60,752 nt of DNA from an uncultured Lachnospiraceae bacterium (GCA_947625755.1 CANQPJ010000011.1:1-60752); one strand, 5' to 3'; counted from the stretch's first letter, positions 25,518 to 34,801 are shown. Notes: a model not told the origin generated them from the letters alone. Numbers and translations: made by a program.

Positions 25518-26339
25518 TTAACACATCAAGTATTTTTCAATGATTTCATCAACAAGTTTAAAATCCAAGACACATTTCTCCGTTTCATATGTGCTAATCA
25601 ACTTATCTCCCGGATATATACCGCTTTTTATATATTGATTAATCTTTTTTACTGATTTCTCACAATAATCTTTATCACTCATTAATCCAAAATGTTCCCA
25701 ATAATACTCTTTTCTCGTATATTTATTAAGCAGAACAAAATCCGGACGTATATAACCGAACCCTTTTAACATTAACGGACATTCATATACATAGGGTATT
25801 TCCATTCCATAAAATTTATCTGCTAGTATTTTCTCTGACTTTGAGCGAACAAGCTCGCCCTTTTCTGTCCAAACTCCCTGCTCTTCAGTTAGTACATACC
25901 TGTCTGTTATAAACTTTGACAAACTATCTTTTTCTTTAAGCTTATTATCTTCCCATTGTTTCGCATATAACTTCATCGGCGCAATGTAGGGTTCGACATA
26001 TATCCGCTTTGCATCCGGCATATTTTCATATATTTGTTCAATTTTCTCCGGACTGTATAAATTTAAAAAATGTTCAATATTTTTTATTTGTTCACCTATT
26101 TTGGGCAAGCTTTTCTTTACATATTCTTTTTGCAAAATTTCCTTTACAAGATTTCTGTCTTTCTTTTTTATATAGCATCCATGGGCGCTGGTTTCCTTTG
26201 TCTTCCGATAATATTGATATGTATTATGATTTTTAATTACAACGATTGTCCCTTCCGGTGCCGACTCAATCTGTGCAAGCCCACTTTTTTCCCATTCTTT
26301 CAAAATTTTCAATTCCTTTTCCAGTATTTCCTTAATCAA
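25518..26339 (-). CDS. PD-(D/E)XK nuclease-like protein of unknown function, flanked by repeat arrays
   Basis: 273 aa. The start is TTG with GAGAGGTG five nt upstream. N-terminal half (1-135) is Lys/Glu-rich and helical. The C-terminal half looks like a restriction-endonuclease fold: LVRSKSEKILADKFY (helix with glutamate), YVYECPLML, YIRPDFVLLN with the aspartate, then YYWEHFGLMSDKDYCEKS, where Glu-x-His stands in the E-x-K position, and YPGDKLISTYE. Related proteins are common as hypothetical proteins in gut Firmicutes, to my knowledge without a known role. It is the only gene between two blocks of 74-bp hairpin repeats, which suggests, without proof, that repeats and protein are functionally linked. 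It also interrupts the glucan locus between the two phosphorylase genes. No signal peptide. Confidence 0.65.
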   Translation of the reverse strand: MIKEILEKELKILKEWEKSGLAQIESAPEGTIVVIKNHNTYQYYRKTKETSAHGCYIKKKDRNLVKEILQKEYVKKSLPKIGEQIKNIEHFLNLYSPEKIEQIYENMPDAKRIYVEPYIAPMKLYAKQWEDNKLKEKDSLSKFITDRYVLTEEQGVWTEKGELVRSKSEKILADKFYGMEIPYVYECPLMLKGFGYIRPDFVLLNKYTRKEYYWEHFGLMSDKDYCEKSVKKINQYIKSGIYPGDKLISTYETEKCVLDFKLVDEIIEKYLMC

Positions 26340-26586
26340 TTACACCTCTCATTTCCTATACCAATGTATATTTTGCACTTTGCGTTAATTTAATATGTAT
26401 TAAACTACATATTTTATGAGATATTATGTGTAATCTGTAAATTTTTTATTAACTGTTTTATCTTTGGTAAATTAAGAGGTCAGCACTACATTGTAAAATA
26501 ATATTCTATGGTAGAAGTATGAATCGGTGAAATATAAATTAATCATTGAAGCATTTATATGTAAACTTGCCCGCATGATTAAACTT

Positions 26587-26690
26587 TTACATATGACATT
26601 TTTTGCATGATTGAACCTTTACATATAACTTTCCTGCATGATTGAATCTTTACATGTAAATTTCCCCGCACGATTGAATTTTTACATATA
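26587..26690. repeat. Single-site repeat: four TTTACATATA boxes at 32-bp period
   Basis: TTACAT boxes start at 26587, 26619, 26650 and 26682 (32, 31, 32 bp apart), separated by a conserved GCATGATTGAA-type segment. A TATATGTAAA box at about 26566 precedes them. The spacing equals the distance between the two arms of the 41-nt hairpins (32 bp, three helical turns). Bases 26340-26560 hold only AT-rich sequence and presumably the promoter of the nuclease-like gene. Confidence 0.85.
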
Positions 26691-26756
26691 AATTTCTATT
26701 TACTTACATTGATTTATATGTAATTTTTTCTTGTCGGATAACTCTATTCTTCTTTT

Positions 26757-26871
26757 TTACATATAACATCTCTTTAATAATGGAAATGTATATGTAAAAA
26801 TTTGGCAAATGCGTTGTGCAGGGTGAAAAATTACATATATTTTTGCTTTAATACTGTTGCTTTATATGTAA
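26757..26871. repeat. Two 41-nt hairpins 74 bp apart
   Basis: Units 26757-26797 and 26831-26871 have the same 41-nt length and 74-bp offset as the other arrays. The second unit's right arm TATATGTAA continues into the 27-bp repeat block. Confidence 0.9.
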
Positions 26872-27006
26872 CAAGCCACGACGATGCTTTATATGCAAGA
26901 AATCCTAGTGTCGGTTTATATGTAACAAGCCTCAGCGCTGCTCTATATGCAAGAAATCCTAGTGTTGCTTTATATGTAACAAGCCCCGGCACTGCACTAT
27001 ATGCAA
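26863..27006. repeat. 27/54-bp repeat alternating TATATGTAA and TATATGCAA
   Basis: TATATGTAACAAGCC boxes end their GTAA at 26871, 26925 and 26979 (54 bp apart). TATATGCAAGAA boxes lie exactly 27 bp after each (26898, 26952, 27006). Linkers are similar but not identical. The last half-unit runs into the terminator at 27009, and the segment AGAAATCCTAGTG of earlier units corresponds to AGAAGTCCCGGCAC in the terminator arm. Confidence 0.9.
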
Positions 27007-27008
27007 GA

Positions 27009-27038
27009 AGTCCCGGCACACATCTGTGTGCCGGGACT
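27009..27038 (-). terminator. Terminator at the end of the 11-gene glucan operon
   Basis: AGTCCCGGCACAC (27009-27021) and GTGTGCCGGGACT (27026-27038), perfect 13-bp stem with a four-base loop, 24 nt after the phosphorylase stop. The minus-strand tail is only moderately T-rich. Confidence 0.8.
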
Positions 27039-27061
27039 TTCCTCAACTCTTATTATATTGT

Positions 27062-30000
27062 TTATTCAAAATAAACTGTAATCTTATTGATTTTTCCATC
27101 ACGGACAGCTTCTGCCAATTCGCCGGTTATCCTGCTTTCTGTGGCAACTGTCTCACCGTTTATTTCAACTCTTGAAACTTTTGCGGCATCTTCGCCATAA
27201 GTATTTTTTCCTGTGTTATTTACATATGTTACATCACATGTAGAAAGAAGTCTGAATGTAACTTTTCCCTCATCAAACAGCCAGTTGGCAATCTTTGGTT
27301 CAAAGTTTAATACCAGTCTGCCGTCTTCATATGTAAATACCTTGCCACCCATCATCATTTCAATCCACATGGAAATCATTTCTGTCGTAGAACCGGAAAG
27401 TCTTGCAACAAAACCTCTTCCGTGAATATCTTCGTTAGGGTTGACACTGGAAGCAAGGAAGGATGAATTTTCAAGTGTACTCCTTCCATACATATTTGGA
27501 TCTAAAAATGGAATCAGAGCTCTTGTAATTGTCTCATAATACTCATCATACAGTCCTGCCTTAATCATCGCCAGAATGTATTTATATTCCATATGCAGGA
27601 ACACATTTTCTCTCTCCTGCCATCCCGGTGTAAATGCACGGCAACGTCCATTTTCCATAGAACATTCTTCGATGGATGCGGAGGTCTTGTACATTGCCAG
27701 TTTCTGATCATAAAGCCCTGTCTGTTTCACTTTATTGAACATATCCCGGGCTGTTTTTGTATCGACATATCCCATCATTCGAGCCGGTCCTTCGAGGAAG
27801 TAAGGCAGCGGAACTGACTTAAATTTCTTAACCTTTACTTTTGGTAGTCCATAGTGGCTGATAACAGCCTCTCCGTTTTCATCTACAACCGGTTCAAAAT
27901 CTACTGCTTCATGCGTAATATAGGTTGGAACAAGTCCATTTCCCATCTCAACAGCCTTCTCGATACCTTTATCAATCTTCTCTGCAAAAGCCTTGAATAC
28001 TTCTACAATATGGGCTTTGCCAACTGTATTCTTGTCTCCGCAAAGATACAGTTTTACAGATTCTCTGTATTTTTCCCTAACGGATGCTACTTCATCCCAA
28101 TACTGGAAGTCATCCAGTCTGCCTGCATTATATTCCTGTAATAAAGCGTAGACATCATCCATATATTTTTCAATTTGTACCGGCATTACGATATAATCCT
28201 CTTTGCCGCTTTCAAAATTATCTACAATGAATTTAACCAGTCTCTTTAACTCGAATGTCTCCGGTGTACCGGAACCGAATAATCCCGGAAGTCCATTCAT
28301 GGCATCGTTCCAGCCCGGCTTTCCGCCTTCCATTTCCACGCCAATACCGTCAACATCTAACTGTGCAAACTTGGACAGCGCCAGTATAATCATTTTGACT
28401 GCAAGCGTAGTATATGCCACTTCATGATTTGGTTCTTCCTTTAACCAGTTGGTTGCCCACTTGTTAAATCCCGGACGTGCAAGTTTTTCTTCATCTTCCA
28501 CTTCCATACCATACTGACGGACATCACCTTTTTTATTGATGACGTATTTTTCATCTCTTGGTACTACGAAAGCAACACTGTCATAAAACTTGTATGTATT
28601 ATCCTCAAACAATAACTCGTCCAGCTTATCCGGGAAAATACTCAGATAGTTATCTATCAAATCCATGTTGTAATCCCAGTGGTCACTCCAGTAACCTTCA
28701 CCAAATCCGGCTTCAATGTTCTGCTCACAGCTATTTAATATTTCTGCAATGAAATCACCATCATCAATTTTTACATCCAGTCCCAGCTTTGCGATTGTAT
28801 TTGAAATCTGTCCCGGTGTAAACTTACCGTCTACAATCTTTTCAATGGCAGAAGCATCACCATTAATATTTTCTTTTACATATGCTTTTACATCTGCCTC
28901 TTTTCCTGCGGTCACCTCAAACAGACTTGGTCTTACTTCCAATGGATTATAACCATCTGCCTGTATTAAGCTAAAGAATGTCTTTACATTGAACTCTCCG
29001 ACATCTTTATTGAAAAATACATCATTTCTTCTATTCTGTGAAACATCACGGAAGTTTCCATTACCCTGTGAATAATATTCTGCGGCAATGGAGAAGAAGT
29101 TGTAATCTCTTTCCGGATCTCCGTGTTTTCTGCTGAACAAATGAATAATTGATTTGTTGCCGTCTTTGTTGAGAACATACGGATAACCGCCACGGAGGAA
29201 GTTATCCAGATAACATTGTTCAATATACTGGTCAAACTTTCCGGCAGCCGTGTGTGTCTTTACGTCAGAAGTAAAACTGTCTGCCAGCTCTTCTGCTTCC
29301 ACAAACTTATCCGCAATATATCCCGGCTGTGTAAATGTGTCAATCTTTGCGTTAATCTGTTCTTCTGAACCGGCAAATCCTATCATTGTGTCAAAAGTAA
29401 TCGCTTCCCCTGCAGCCACCTTTTCTTTCAAAGGTGTAAATCCACATGGTACTTTATTTGCAAAACACTGTTTTTTCGCCTTGACTGCCTCAATTCCACC
29501 TTCAACAAATCTTACCGGCGTCATCAGGGACAAATCATATCCGAACACAGTATCTACATCATAGATGACATCCTGTAATTTTCCGTCTCTGATTGTAAGG
29601 TAATAATAGCCTCCCTCAACATCGGATACCTCTGCGGAATCCTTTGTGGATGCCCTCAAGGTATAATATGGAACTTTGTTGTCCAGATTTTTGATATATG
29701 CCCAGCTTTTAAACAGGTTGGACATCTCTTTAAATTCTCCGTTGGAAATTCCATAGGTAATAATTTTTGGAAGACCATCGATGATTTCTATTTCTTTTTC
29801 CGTATCTGAAATATTTTTCACCGATACCTGCCTGATTAAAGCGCCAATGCTTTCATTTGGAAGGATAAAGTAATTTACTGTCACTTCAATTCCGTACTTT
29901 TCATTTGTTTCAATAATTTTAAAACTGTTTTTGTTCATTCTAATCTGGCGTTTTGCCTCTTTTTCATATTTGAAAAACGGTTCATAATATTCGCCATCTA

Positions 30001-30250
30001 TTTTTAAGAATGTACGAAAACCTTTCACTGTTGTATTTTCAAAAGCTGTATTTGCTGAATTGAACTCCATAATGGCATTGCCTTTGTTGTCAATACCAAA
30101 ACTGTTCATGCCCTGTCCTCTGTTGGTGTAAAATGTCCACATTGGAATACCTTTTACACCTGCAAGACCCGGTAAAAAGCTTGAAAAAGCGGGCATTTTA
30201 TCATAATCATCTATTACAAATGTCTGTCCTTCAAGTCTATAATTCTCCAT
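27062..30250 (-). CDS. Long GH-Q clan phosphorylase, probably GH149 or GH161 beta-1,3-oligoglucan phosphorylase
   Basis: 1062 aa, cytosolic, often named cellobiose phosphorylase in databases. Distinctive parts are the N-terminal FASFLPG-like segment (SSFLPGLAGVKGIPMW, NRGQGMNSFGI), the middle DNFLRGGYPYVL and GKPGWNDAMNGLPGLFGS near residue 650 with the expected catalytic aspartate. These differ from classical GH94 and resemble the longer beta-1,3-glucan phosphorylases of GH149/GH161. The surrounding laminarinase genes support that substrate. It would shorten imported beta-1,3-oligoglucans, releasing glucose 1-phosphate, while the GH94 enzyme handles laminaribiose. A beta-1,2-oligoglucan phosphorylase is the main alternative. 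Last gene of the operon, 12 nt after lacI. Confidence 0.75.
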   Translation of the reverse strand: MENYRLEGQTFVIDDYDKMPAFSSFLPGLAGVKGIPMWTFYTNRGQGMNSFGIDNKGNAIMEFNSANTAFENTTVKGFRTFLKIDGEYYEPFFKYEKEAKRQIRMNKNSFKIIETNEKYGIEVTVNYFILPNESIGALIRQVSVKNISDTEKEIEIIDGLPKIITYGISNGEFKEMSNLFKSWAYIKNLDNKVPYYTLRASTKDSAEVSDVEGGYYYLTIRDGKLQDVIYDVDTVFGYDLSLMTPVRFVEGGIEAVKAKKQCFANKVPCGFTPLKEKVAAGEAITFDTMIGFAGSEEQINAKIDTFTQPGYIADKFVEAEELADSFTSDVKTHTAAGKFDQYIEQCYLDNFLRGGYPYVLNKDGNKSIIHLFSRKHGDPERDYNFFSIAAEYYSQGNGNFRDVSQNRRNDVFFNKDVGEFNVKTFFSLIQADGYNPLEVRPSLFEVTAGKEADVKAYVKENINGDASAIEKIVDGKFTPGQISNTIAKLGLDVKIDDGDFIAEILNSCEQNIEAGFGEGYWSDHWDYNMDLIDNYLSIFPDKLDELLFEDNTYKFYDSVAFVVPRDEKYVINKKGDVRQYGMEVEDEEKLARPGFNKWATNWLKEEPNHEVAYTTLAVKMIILALSKFAQLDVDGIGVEMEGGKPGWNDAMNGLPGLFGSGTPETFELKRLVKFIVDNFESGKEDYIVMPVQIEKYMDDVYALLQEYNAGRLDDFQYWDEVASVREKYRESVKLYLCGDKNTVGKAHIVEVFKAFAEKIDKGIEKAVEMGNGLVPTYITHEAVDFEPVVDENGEAVISHYGLPKVKVKKFKSVPLPYFLEGPARMMGYVDTKTARDMFNKVKQTGLYDQKLAMYKTSASIEECSMENGRCRAFTPGWQERENVFLHMEYKYILAMIKAGLYDEYYETITRALIPFLDPNMYGRSTLENSSFLASSVNPNEDIHGRGFVARLSGSTTEMISMWIEMMMGGKVFTYEDGRLVLNFEPKIANWLFDEGKVTFRLLSTCDVTYVNNTGKNTYGEDAAKVSRVEINGETVATESRITGELAEAVRDGKINKITVYFE

Positions 30251-30262
30251 AATAATCTCCTT

Positions 30263-31261
30263 TTATTTGCGTTTTTCGCATGAACTTCTGTAAACCATTT
30301 TCGGTGAAAGTTTCGTAACAGTACCACTCTTGTCACCTTCATCATTTAACAATCTGAATAGTTCATTTGCGCTTGCACTACCCATTTCTGTGATTGGGCT
30401 GTGTACCGTTGTCAAAGGTACACTGTAATATGCACTAATTGTGCTGTCATCATATCCAATTACGCTTACCTGTGCAGGAACTTTTATTCCTACATCCTGT
30501 AATGCCTTTATACATCCCCATGCCATCTCGTCATTCGCACAAAACATTGCATCCGGTAATTTAATTCCGCTGGATAATACCGAACGCATCTCACTGTATG
30601 CCAATGCTTCTTCATAATAGCCTCTTAAAACAATGTCTTCATCAATTGGGAGATTGTTCTTCTGCATCATTTCAACATATCCCTGATAACGATGTTTGTC
30701 ATCTCCCGAGTCATTTCCATGCATATATCCAATTCGTTTGTGACCTAATTTGACCAGATAATCTACTGCCATGGAGGCTCCGAGCCTATCATCAACTAAC
30801 ACGCCGGAAATATTTTTTCCTTTACTATCTCTGTCAATAAATACCATAGGAATATTGACTGTGGCAATTCTTTTTACATAGTCTCCCGTTAAATCTTCAT
30901 GGTAGATAATCGCTCCTGCGACACCTGATGCAATAATCATTCTGTAAATTTCATCCGGTGAGTTATCATTGCTCACGTAAATATTCAGTAAATAATTATT
31001 TAACTTACACTGTAAATGAATTGCCTGCGTCAATACGTTATAGAAATCACCCTGTAAGCTTGTTAAAAAGAGGCCTATTGTATTTTTTCTATTGGATTTT
31101 AACAGTTTTGCATTCATGTTGGGTATGTAATGAAGTTTTTCTACAGCATTCAGCACCCTTTGTTTGGTCTCTTCACTTACGATGTCCGCATTGTTGAACA
31201 CATTCGATACTGTTGAGATTGCCACGCCTGCTTCGCGGGCAACATCTTTTATTGTAACCAT
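30263..31261 (-). CDS. LacI-family transcriptional regulator of the glucan locus
   Basis: 332 aa; start MVTIKDV chosen for GGGAGGTTATTG upstream. The DNA-binding domain TIKDVAREAGVAISTVSNVFNN (residues 3-24) includes the helix-turn-helix, and the hinge helix follows at NAKLLKSNRKNTIG. The rest is a periplasmic-binding-protein-like sugar sensor (DRDSKGKNISGVLVDD, GYMHGNDSGDDKHRYQGY, DAMFCANDEMAWG). It lies inside the operon between GH16 and the phosphorylase, so it is probably autoregulated through the operon promoter. The AAAACGTTTT-like palindromes at 21319 and 46221 are its likely targets. Confidence 0.9.
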   Translation of the reverse strand: MVTIKDVAREAGVAISTVSNVFNNADIVSEETKQRVLNAVEKLHYIPNMNAKLLKSNRKNTIGLFLTSLQGDFYNVLTQAIHLQCKLNNYLLNIYVSNDNSPDEIYRMIIASGVAGAIIYHEDLTGDYVKRIATVNIPMVFIDRDSKGKNISGVLVDDRLGASMAVDYLVKLGHKRIGYMHGNDSGDDKHRYQGYVEMMQKNNLPIDEDIVLRGYYEEALAYSEMRSVLSSGIKLPDAMFCANDEMAWGCIKALQDVGIKVPAQVSVIGYDDSTISAYYSVPLTTVHSPITEMGSASANELFRLLNDEGDKSGTVTKLSPKMVYRSSCEKRK

Positions 31262-31307
31262 ACAATAACCTCCCATTTCTATTGATTAAGCGTAAAACAG
31301 CATCTCT

Positions 31308-32678
31308 CTACTGATAAACTCTTACCCAGTCTACATACATCTTATCCTGATAAATATCATTTACTGCACCGGAATCATATGTTTTTGTTCCTACTTTGGT
31401 CCAGTAGTTGGTTCCAACCTGTCCGCCCAAAGTTCCTCCAACTGCACAGTTGATAATCAGATAAAACGGTTTATCAAATGGCCATACATCCTTATTGCCT
31501 GTTCCACCATATCTGCCTGGATCGTATGTCCATGTTTCCTTACCGTCAATCGTGAAGGTAATCTTATTTGATGTCCATATGATTCCATATGTGTGATATG
31601 CGGAAGTAGCAGTGGAAAGTACTGTATCTTCATGTTTATTGCCCAGGCTGGTAGGCATGCCATTGTATTTCTGCGTATGAATCGACTGCGGAATCATTGT
31701 CTTTGACGCATCCTTTGTTGTTTCGAGAATATCTATTTCTCCACATTTTGGCCATGCACCATAATTAGACTGATTGCCTAACATCCAGCAGGCTGCCCAT
31801 GTTCCCTGTCCTTTTGGAAGTTTTGCCCTGAACTCTACCTTACCATATGTAAATGAATACTGATTTCTTGTCCAAAGTTTTGTTGAGAAAATCTGTCCAT
31901 TGACTACTTTCTTTGTTTTGGGATTATACTCAAACTGTGGTTTGATAAGCAGATTGCCATCCTTTACCTCACAGTAATCCATCTGATAATTCTGAAGCTC
32001 ATTGTTGCCATATCCGCCGGCACCAGTTGCGCCATCATTATTCCATTTTGTAGTGTCAAGTGCTTTTCCATTAAACTCATCATTCCATACCAGCTTGCGG
32101 ACTTTTTCACTCACTACACTGGAATATTTTGCACTGTCATATGTTTTATTGCCTGATTTTGCATTGGCTTTTACTTTGAAATAATATGTTGAACCCGGAT
32201 TTAAATTATTTAACACGTATGTGGTTGTCTTTCCAATCTTAACGCTCTTAAATCCGCCAGTAGAACTTGTTGAATAGTACACCGTATATCCTGTTGCATA
32301 TTTTACGGAGCTCCATTTCAACTGAACACCTTTGTCGGTAAGGTTTTTAGCTGTTAATCCTGTTACATTTGCCGGAATAACCTTTACTGTTACTTTCTTT
32401 TTTGATTTTTTTACCTTAACGGTAATTTTACATGTTCCCGGTTTCTTTGCCGTAATCTTACCTTTTTTATTTACTGTTGCAATTTTTTTGTTACTTGATG
32501 TAAACTTGGCGCCTTTTTGTTTTACTTTAATCTTGCTGGTTTTCTTTACCACCAGAGTCACTTTTTTCTTTGATTTAATTGTAACCTTTGCATTGGTCTC
32601 TGTAGGATTGATACTAATTACTGAAACAACCATAGCCAGAACTAATACATAAGTCATAATTTTCTTTAATACTTTCAT
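31308..32678 (-). CDS. Secreted GH16 endo-beta-1,3-glucanase (laminarinase type)
   Basis: 456 aa. Signal peptide 1-29; a lysine-rich Big2-like domain about 30-105 (SSNKKIATVNKKGKITAKKPG); Fn3 about 108-193; GH16 about 195-456. The GH16 part shows LVWNDEFNG, WAACWMLG and CGEIDILETTKD near residue 315. The E-I-D-I-L-E spacing with the extra residue is that of laminarinases; lichenases read EIDIE. It therefore cuts beta-1,3-glucan outside the cell. The very basic Big2 domain may bind the wall, as the basic C-terminal tails of other proteins here might. It sits between the second permease pair and lacI. Confidence 0.9.
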   Translation of the reverse strand: MKVLKKIMTYVLVLAMVVSVISINPTETNAKVTIKSKKKVTLVVKKTSKIKVKQKGAKFTSSNKKIATVNKKGKITAKKPGTCKITVKVKKSKKKVTVKVIPANVTGLTAKNLTDKGVQLKWSSVKYATGYTVYYSTSSTGGFKSVKIGKTTTYVLNNLNPGSTYYFKVKANAKSGNKTYDSAKYSSVVSEKVRKLVWNDEFNGKALDTTKWNNDGATGAGGYGNNELQNYQMDYCEVKDGNLLIKPQFEYNPKTKKVVNGQIFSTKLWTRNQYSFTYGKVEFRAKLPKGQGTWAACWMLGNQSNYGAWPKCGEIDILETTKDASKTMIPQSIHTQKYNGMPTSLGNKHEDTVLSTATSAYHTYGIIWTSNKITFTIDGKETWTYDPGRYGGTGNKDVWPFDKPFYLIINCAVGGTLGGQVGTNYWTKVGTKTYDSGAVNDIYQDKMYVDWVRVYQ

Positions 32679-32708
32679 TGTTTTGCCCTTTCATTCATAG
32701 AATTTTCA

Positions 32709-32735
32709 GATTCAGGTACCAGAGGCACCTGAATC
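32709..32735. other. Intercistronic hairpin before the GH16 gene
   Basis: GATTCAGGT (32709-32717) pairs with ACCTGAATC (32727-32735), inner ACC/GGC partly paired, 10 nt after the permease stop. In the minus-strand sense it has little T-run, so it may be an mRNA-processing or partial-termination element that adjusts GH16 level against the transporter. Confidence 0.6.
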
Positions 32736-32745
32736 CGTATCTTTT

Positions 32746-33699
32746 TTATTCACCTGTGATACCTGTATTCTCGATACCTTCAATGAACTGTTTCTGTACA
32801 CATGCATACAACAACAACAGCGGAGCTATCGCAATCAATGTAGCCGCCATACGATTGGCTTCATTGACTGAATTTCCTGTGGATGCCATACCGTTATCAA
32901 ATACCGCCAGTTTGCCCGGAAGTAAAGTAAGCGCATCACCTGTCATAATGTTAGTTGTATATGTTTCATTCCAGTTAAATACGAATGAAAACAGAAATAC
33001 TACTAATATGGTTGATATGGATAATCTGATAGCTACGTGATAGAACACTTTCAAAGAACCTGCCCCATCAATCATTGCTGCTTCGTCTAATGATTTTGGA
33101 ATCATATTGAAGAAGTTATAGAATATTAATATCAACATTGTTGAATATGTACCCTGTCCCAATACAGACATTAAAATCTGTGGAATCACCGTATTAATAA
33201 GTTTAATTCCAATTATGTTTTCCACTGTTGTAAATACTATAATTCTAGGAATTGTTACAAGTGGAATTGGTATAATAAATGCAATAATCAGCATAACGAA
33301 CCAGATATTGCGTCCCTTAAATGTATATCTTGACATTGCAAACGCTGTGGTTGCAGATACTGCTGTCTGGCAGATTGCCAGCAATGCGGAGAACCATATG
33401 GAACTAAACAAGGAACCCGGTACTCCTAAAGTTGATATTGCATTCTTAAAATTGTCTAAAGTTGCATGCTTTGCAATCCATGTAATTGACGGATCAATCA
33501 AATCTCTTGCCTGCATGATTGACTTTGACAGCATCTCAAGTATTGGCTCCAAAAAGATAAATCCAATACAGATAAGAACAAAATATATTGCTATTTTTGA
33601 TACAATCTGAACACCTTTAAACTTTTTGAATTTAGCAAAGTTAAACTTTTTCAACACTGACAAATTAAGTTTCTTTGCTATATTATTTTTATTTGCCAT
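32746..33699 (-). CDS. Carbohydrate ABC transporter permease, MalG type (pair 1)
   Basis: 317 aa with about six membrane segments. The EAA loop that docks the ATPase reads EAAMIDGAGSLKVFYHVAIRL. The N-terminus is long and basic (KFNFAKFKKFKG). Overlaps the preceding permease by 11 nt and has GAAGGAGG upstream. Together with the 370-aa permease it forms one of two transmembrane pairs in this operon; which binding protein serves which pair cannot be read from sequence. Confidence 0.88.
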   Translation of the reverse strand: MANKNNIAKKLNLSVLKKFNFAKFKKFKGVQIVSKIAIYFVLICIGFIFLEPILEMLSKSIMQARDLIDPSITWIAKHATLDNFKNAISTLGVPGSLFSSIWFSALLAICQTAVSATTAFAMSRYTFKGRNIWFVMLIIAFIIPIPLVTIPRIIVFTTVENIIGIKLINTVIPQILMSVLGQGTYSTMLILIFYNFFNMIPKSLDEAAMIDGAGSLKVFYHVAIRLSISTILVVFLFSFVFNWNETYTTNIMTGDALTLLPGKLAVFDNGMASTGNSVNEANRMAATLIAIAPLLLLYACVQKQFIEGIENTGITGE

Positions 33700-34801
33700 A
33701 TAACTTTGCCTCCTTCTTCTGATGTCTCTGCTGGGCAGCTAATCTCTTCTGCTGCTGTTTTTCCAGCTTCTTTAATTTCTTTTCCTGTTTCTGTCTTGCC
33801 TTAATGTCTTTTGGTTTTCTGTCTTTAAATAAGATAAACACAAATCCGACAATAATCAGAACAATAACACTGTAAATCCATGCGTAGGTTGCTGCAAAAC
33901 CCAGTCCGGTACCGGTTTCACCAGTCTTTTCCTCAATCAGGTCATAAAGAGGATTGATGGAACCAAACATACCCAGCTGAATTACCGTAAATACTGTAAT
34001 AATCAGTCCTGTCTGCTTCAGCATTGGAATAGTAATCTTCCACATAATCTGCCATGCATTAGCTGAATCAATCTTTGCAGCCTCATAAATACTTCCGTTA
34101 ATCTTCTGCAGTCCGTTGATAAACAATACGATTGGAATGCCGGTAAACCAAAGTATAATGGATAGCTGGTCAAAAATCCCCGCCAGCGCATGCGCCAATC
34201 CGGATGAATAGCTTTCAATAATCTGCATGATAAAAATGTTTGAGTAAGCTGTTGCCTGCTCTCTTGCCGCAGCCAGCTGGTCAGCGGCTGAAACCGTTTC
34301 TCCTGCAGACTGTACTGTCATAATCTGTTCCATAACAGGACCTGACATAATTACTACCGGCAGGAAATACAATGTTCTTAAAATTCCTTTTCCTGTTTTA
34401 ATCTTGGATAACAGGTAAGCAATGATAAATGATAACACCACAACAATAAACGTATATGGAATAATCATTTTCAGGTAGTTAAGCACTGCCGGTGAAAACT
34501 CACTGTTTCCCACAAAAGCATTAATATAATTCTTCACGCCTGTAAAGGTAAAATCATATCCTAACGCCGTCGTCTTTACATTGGTAAAACTCAGGTAAAC
34601 CGTAAAGAACAGCGGAAACAGTGTAAAGATTACAAACCCCACAATCCATGGAGCCATAAACATATAGCCTGACCGGTCCTGTCTTTGCTGGTATGTTCTC
34701 ATCTTCTTGGTCTTTGCCGGTTTTTCTTTCTTTACTTTCGGCTTTTTCTCTGTTTTTGGAGTTGTCTTAACTTCTGCTGTTTTTTTCATTTCTTCAGCCA
34801 T
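33689..34801 (-). CDS. Carbohydrate ABC transporter permease, MalF type (pair 1)
   Basis: 370 aa, longer than usual, with Lys-rich cytosolic extensions at both ends (residues 8-35 and from about 328 to the end). The EAA loop reads EAAKIDSANAWQIMWKITIPML; the usual glycine is serine here. The extracytosolic loop between early segments carries an insertion (TVQSAGETVSAADQLAAAREQ). The start ATG overlaps the stop of the DUF5696 gene (TAATG), indicating translational coupling. Confidence 0.85.
   Translation of the reverse strand: MAEEMKKTAEVKTTPKTEKKPKVKKEKPAKTKKMRTYQQRQDRSGYMFMAPWIVGFVIFTLFPLFFTVYLSFTNVKTTALGYDFTFTGVKNYINAFVGNSEFSPAVLNYLKMIIPYTFIVVVLSFIIAYLLSKIKTGKGILRTLYFLPVVIMSGPVMEQIMTVQSAGETVSAADQLAAAREQATAYSNIFIMQIIESYSSGLAHALAGIFDQLSIILWFTGIPIVLFINGLQKINGSIYEAAKIDSANAWQIMWKITIPMLKQTGLIITVFTVIQLGMFGSINPLYDLIEEKTGETGTGLGFAATYAWIYSVIVLIIVGFVFILFKDRKPKDIKARQKQEKKLKKLEKQQQKRLAAQQRHQKKEAKLYGK

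Noticed and set aside
26802-27074. 90-codon plus-strand frame with repeated LYARNPSV
   Set aside because: The 54-bp repeat is divisible by three and so gives an apparent peptide repeat. There is no ribosome site, no signal peptide, and the frame overlaps the operon terminator.
31308-32678. Lichenase (beta-1,3-1,4-glucanase) for the GH16 enzyme
   Set aside because: The catalytic motif has the extra residue (EIDILE) typical of laminarinases, and the context is beta-1,3-glucan.
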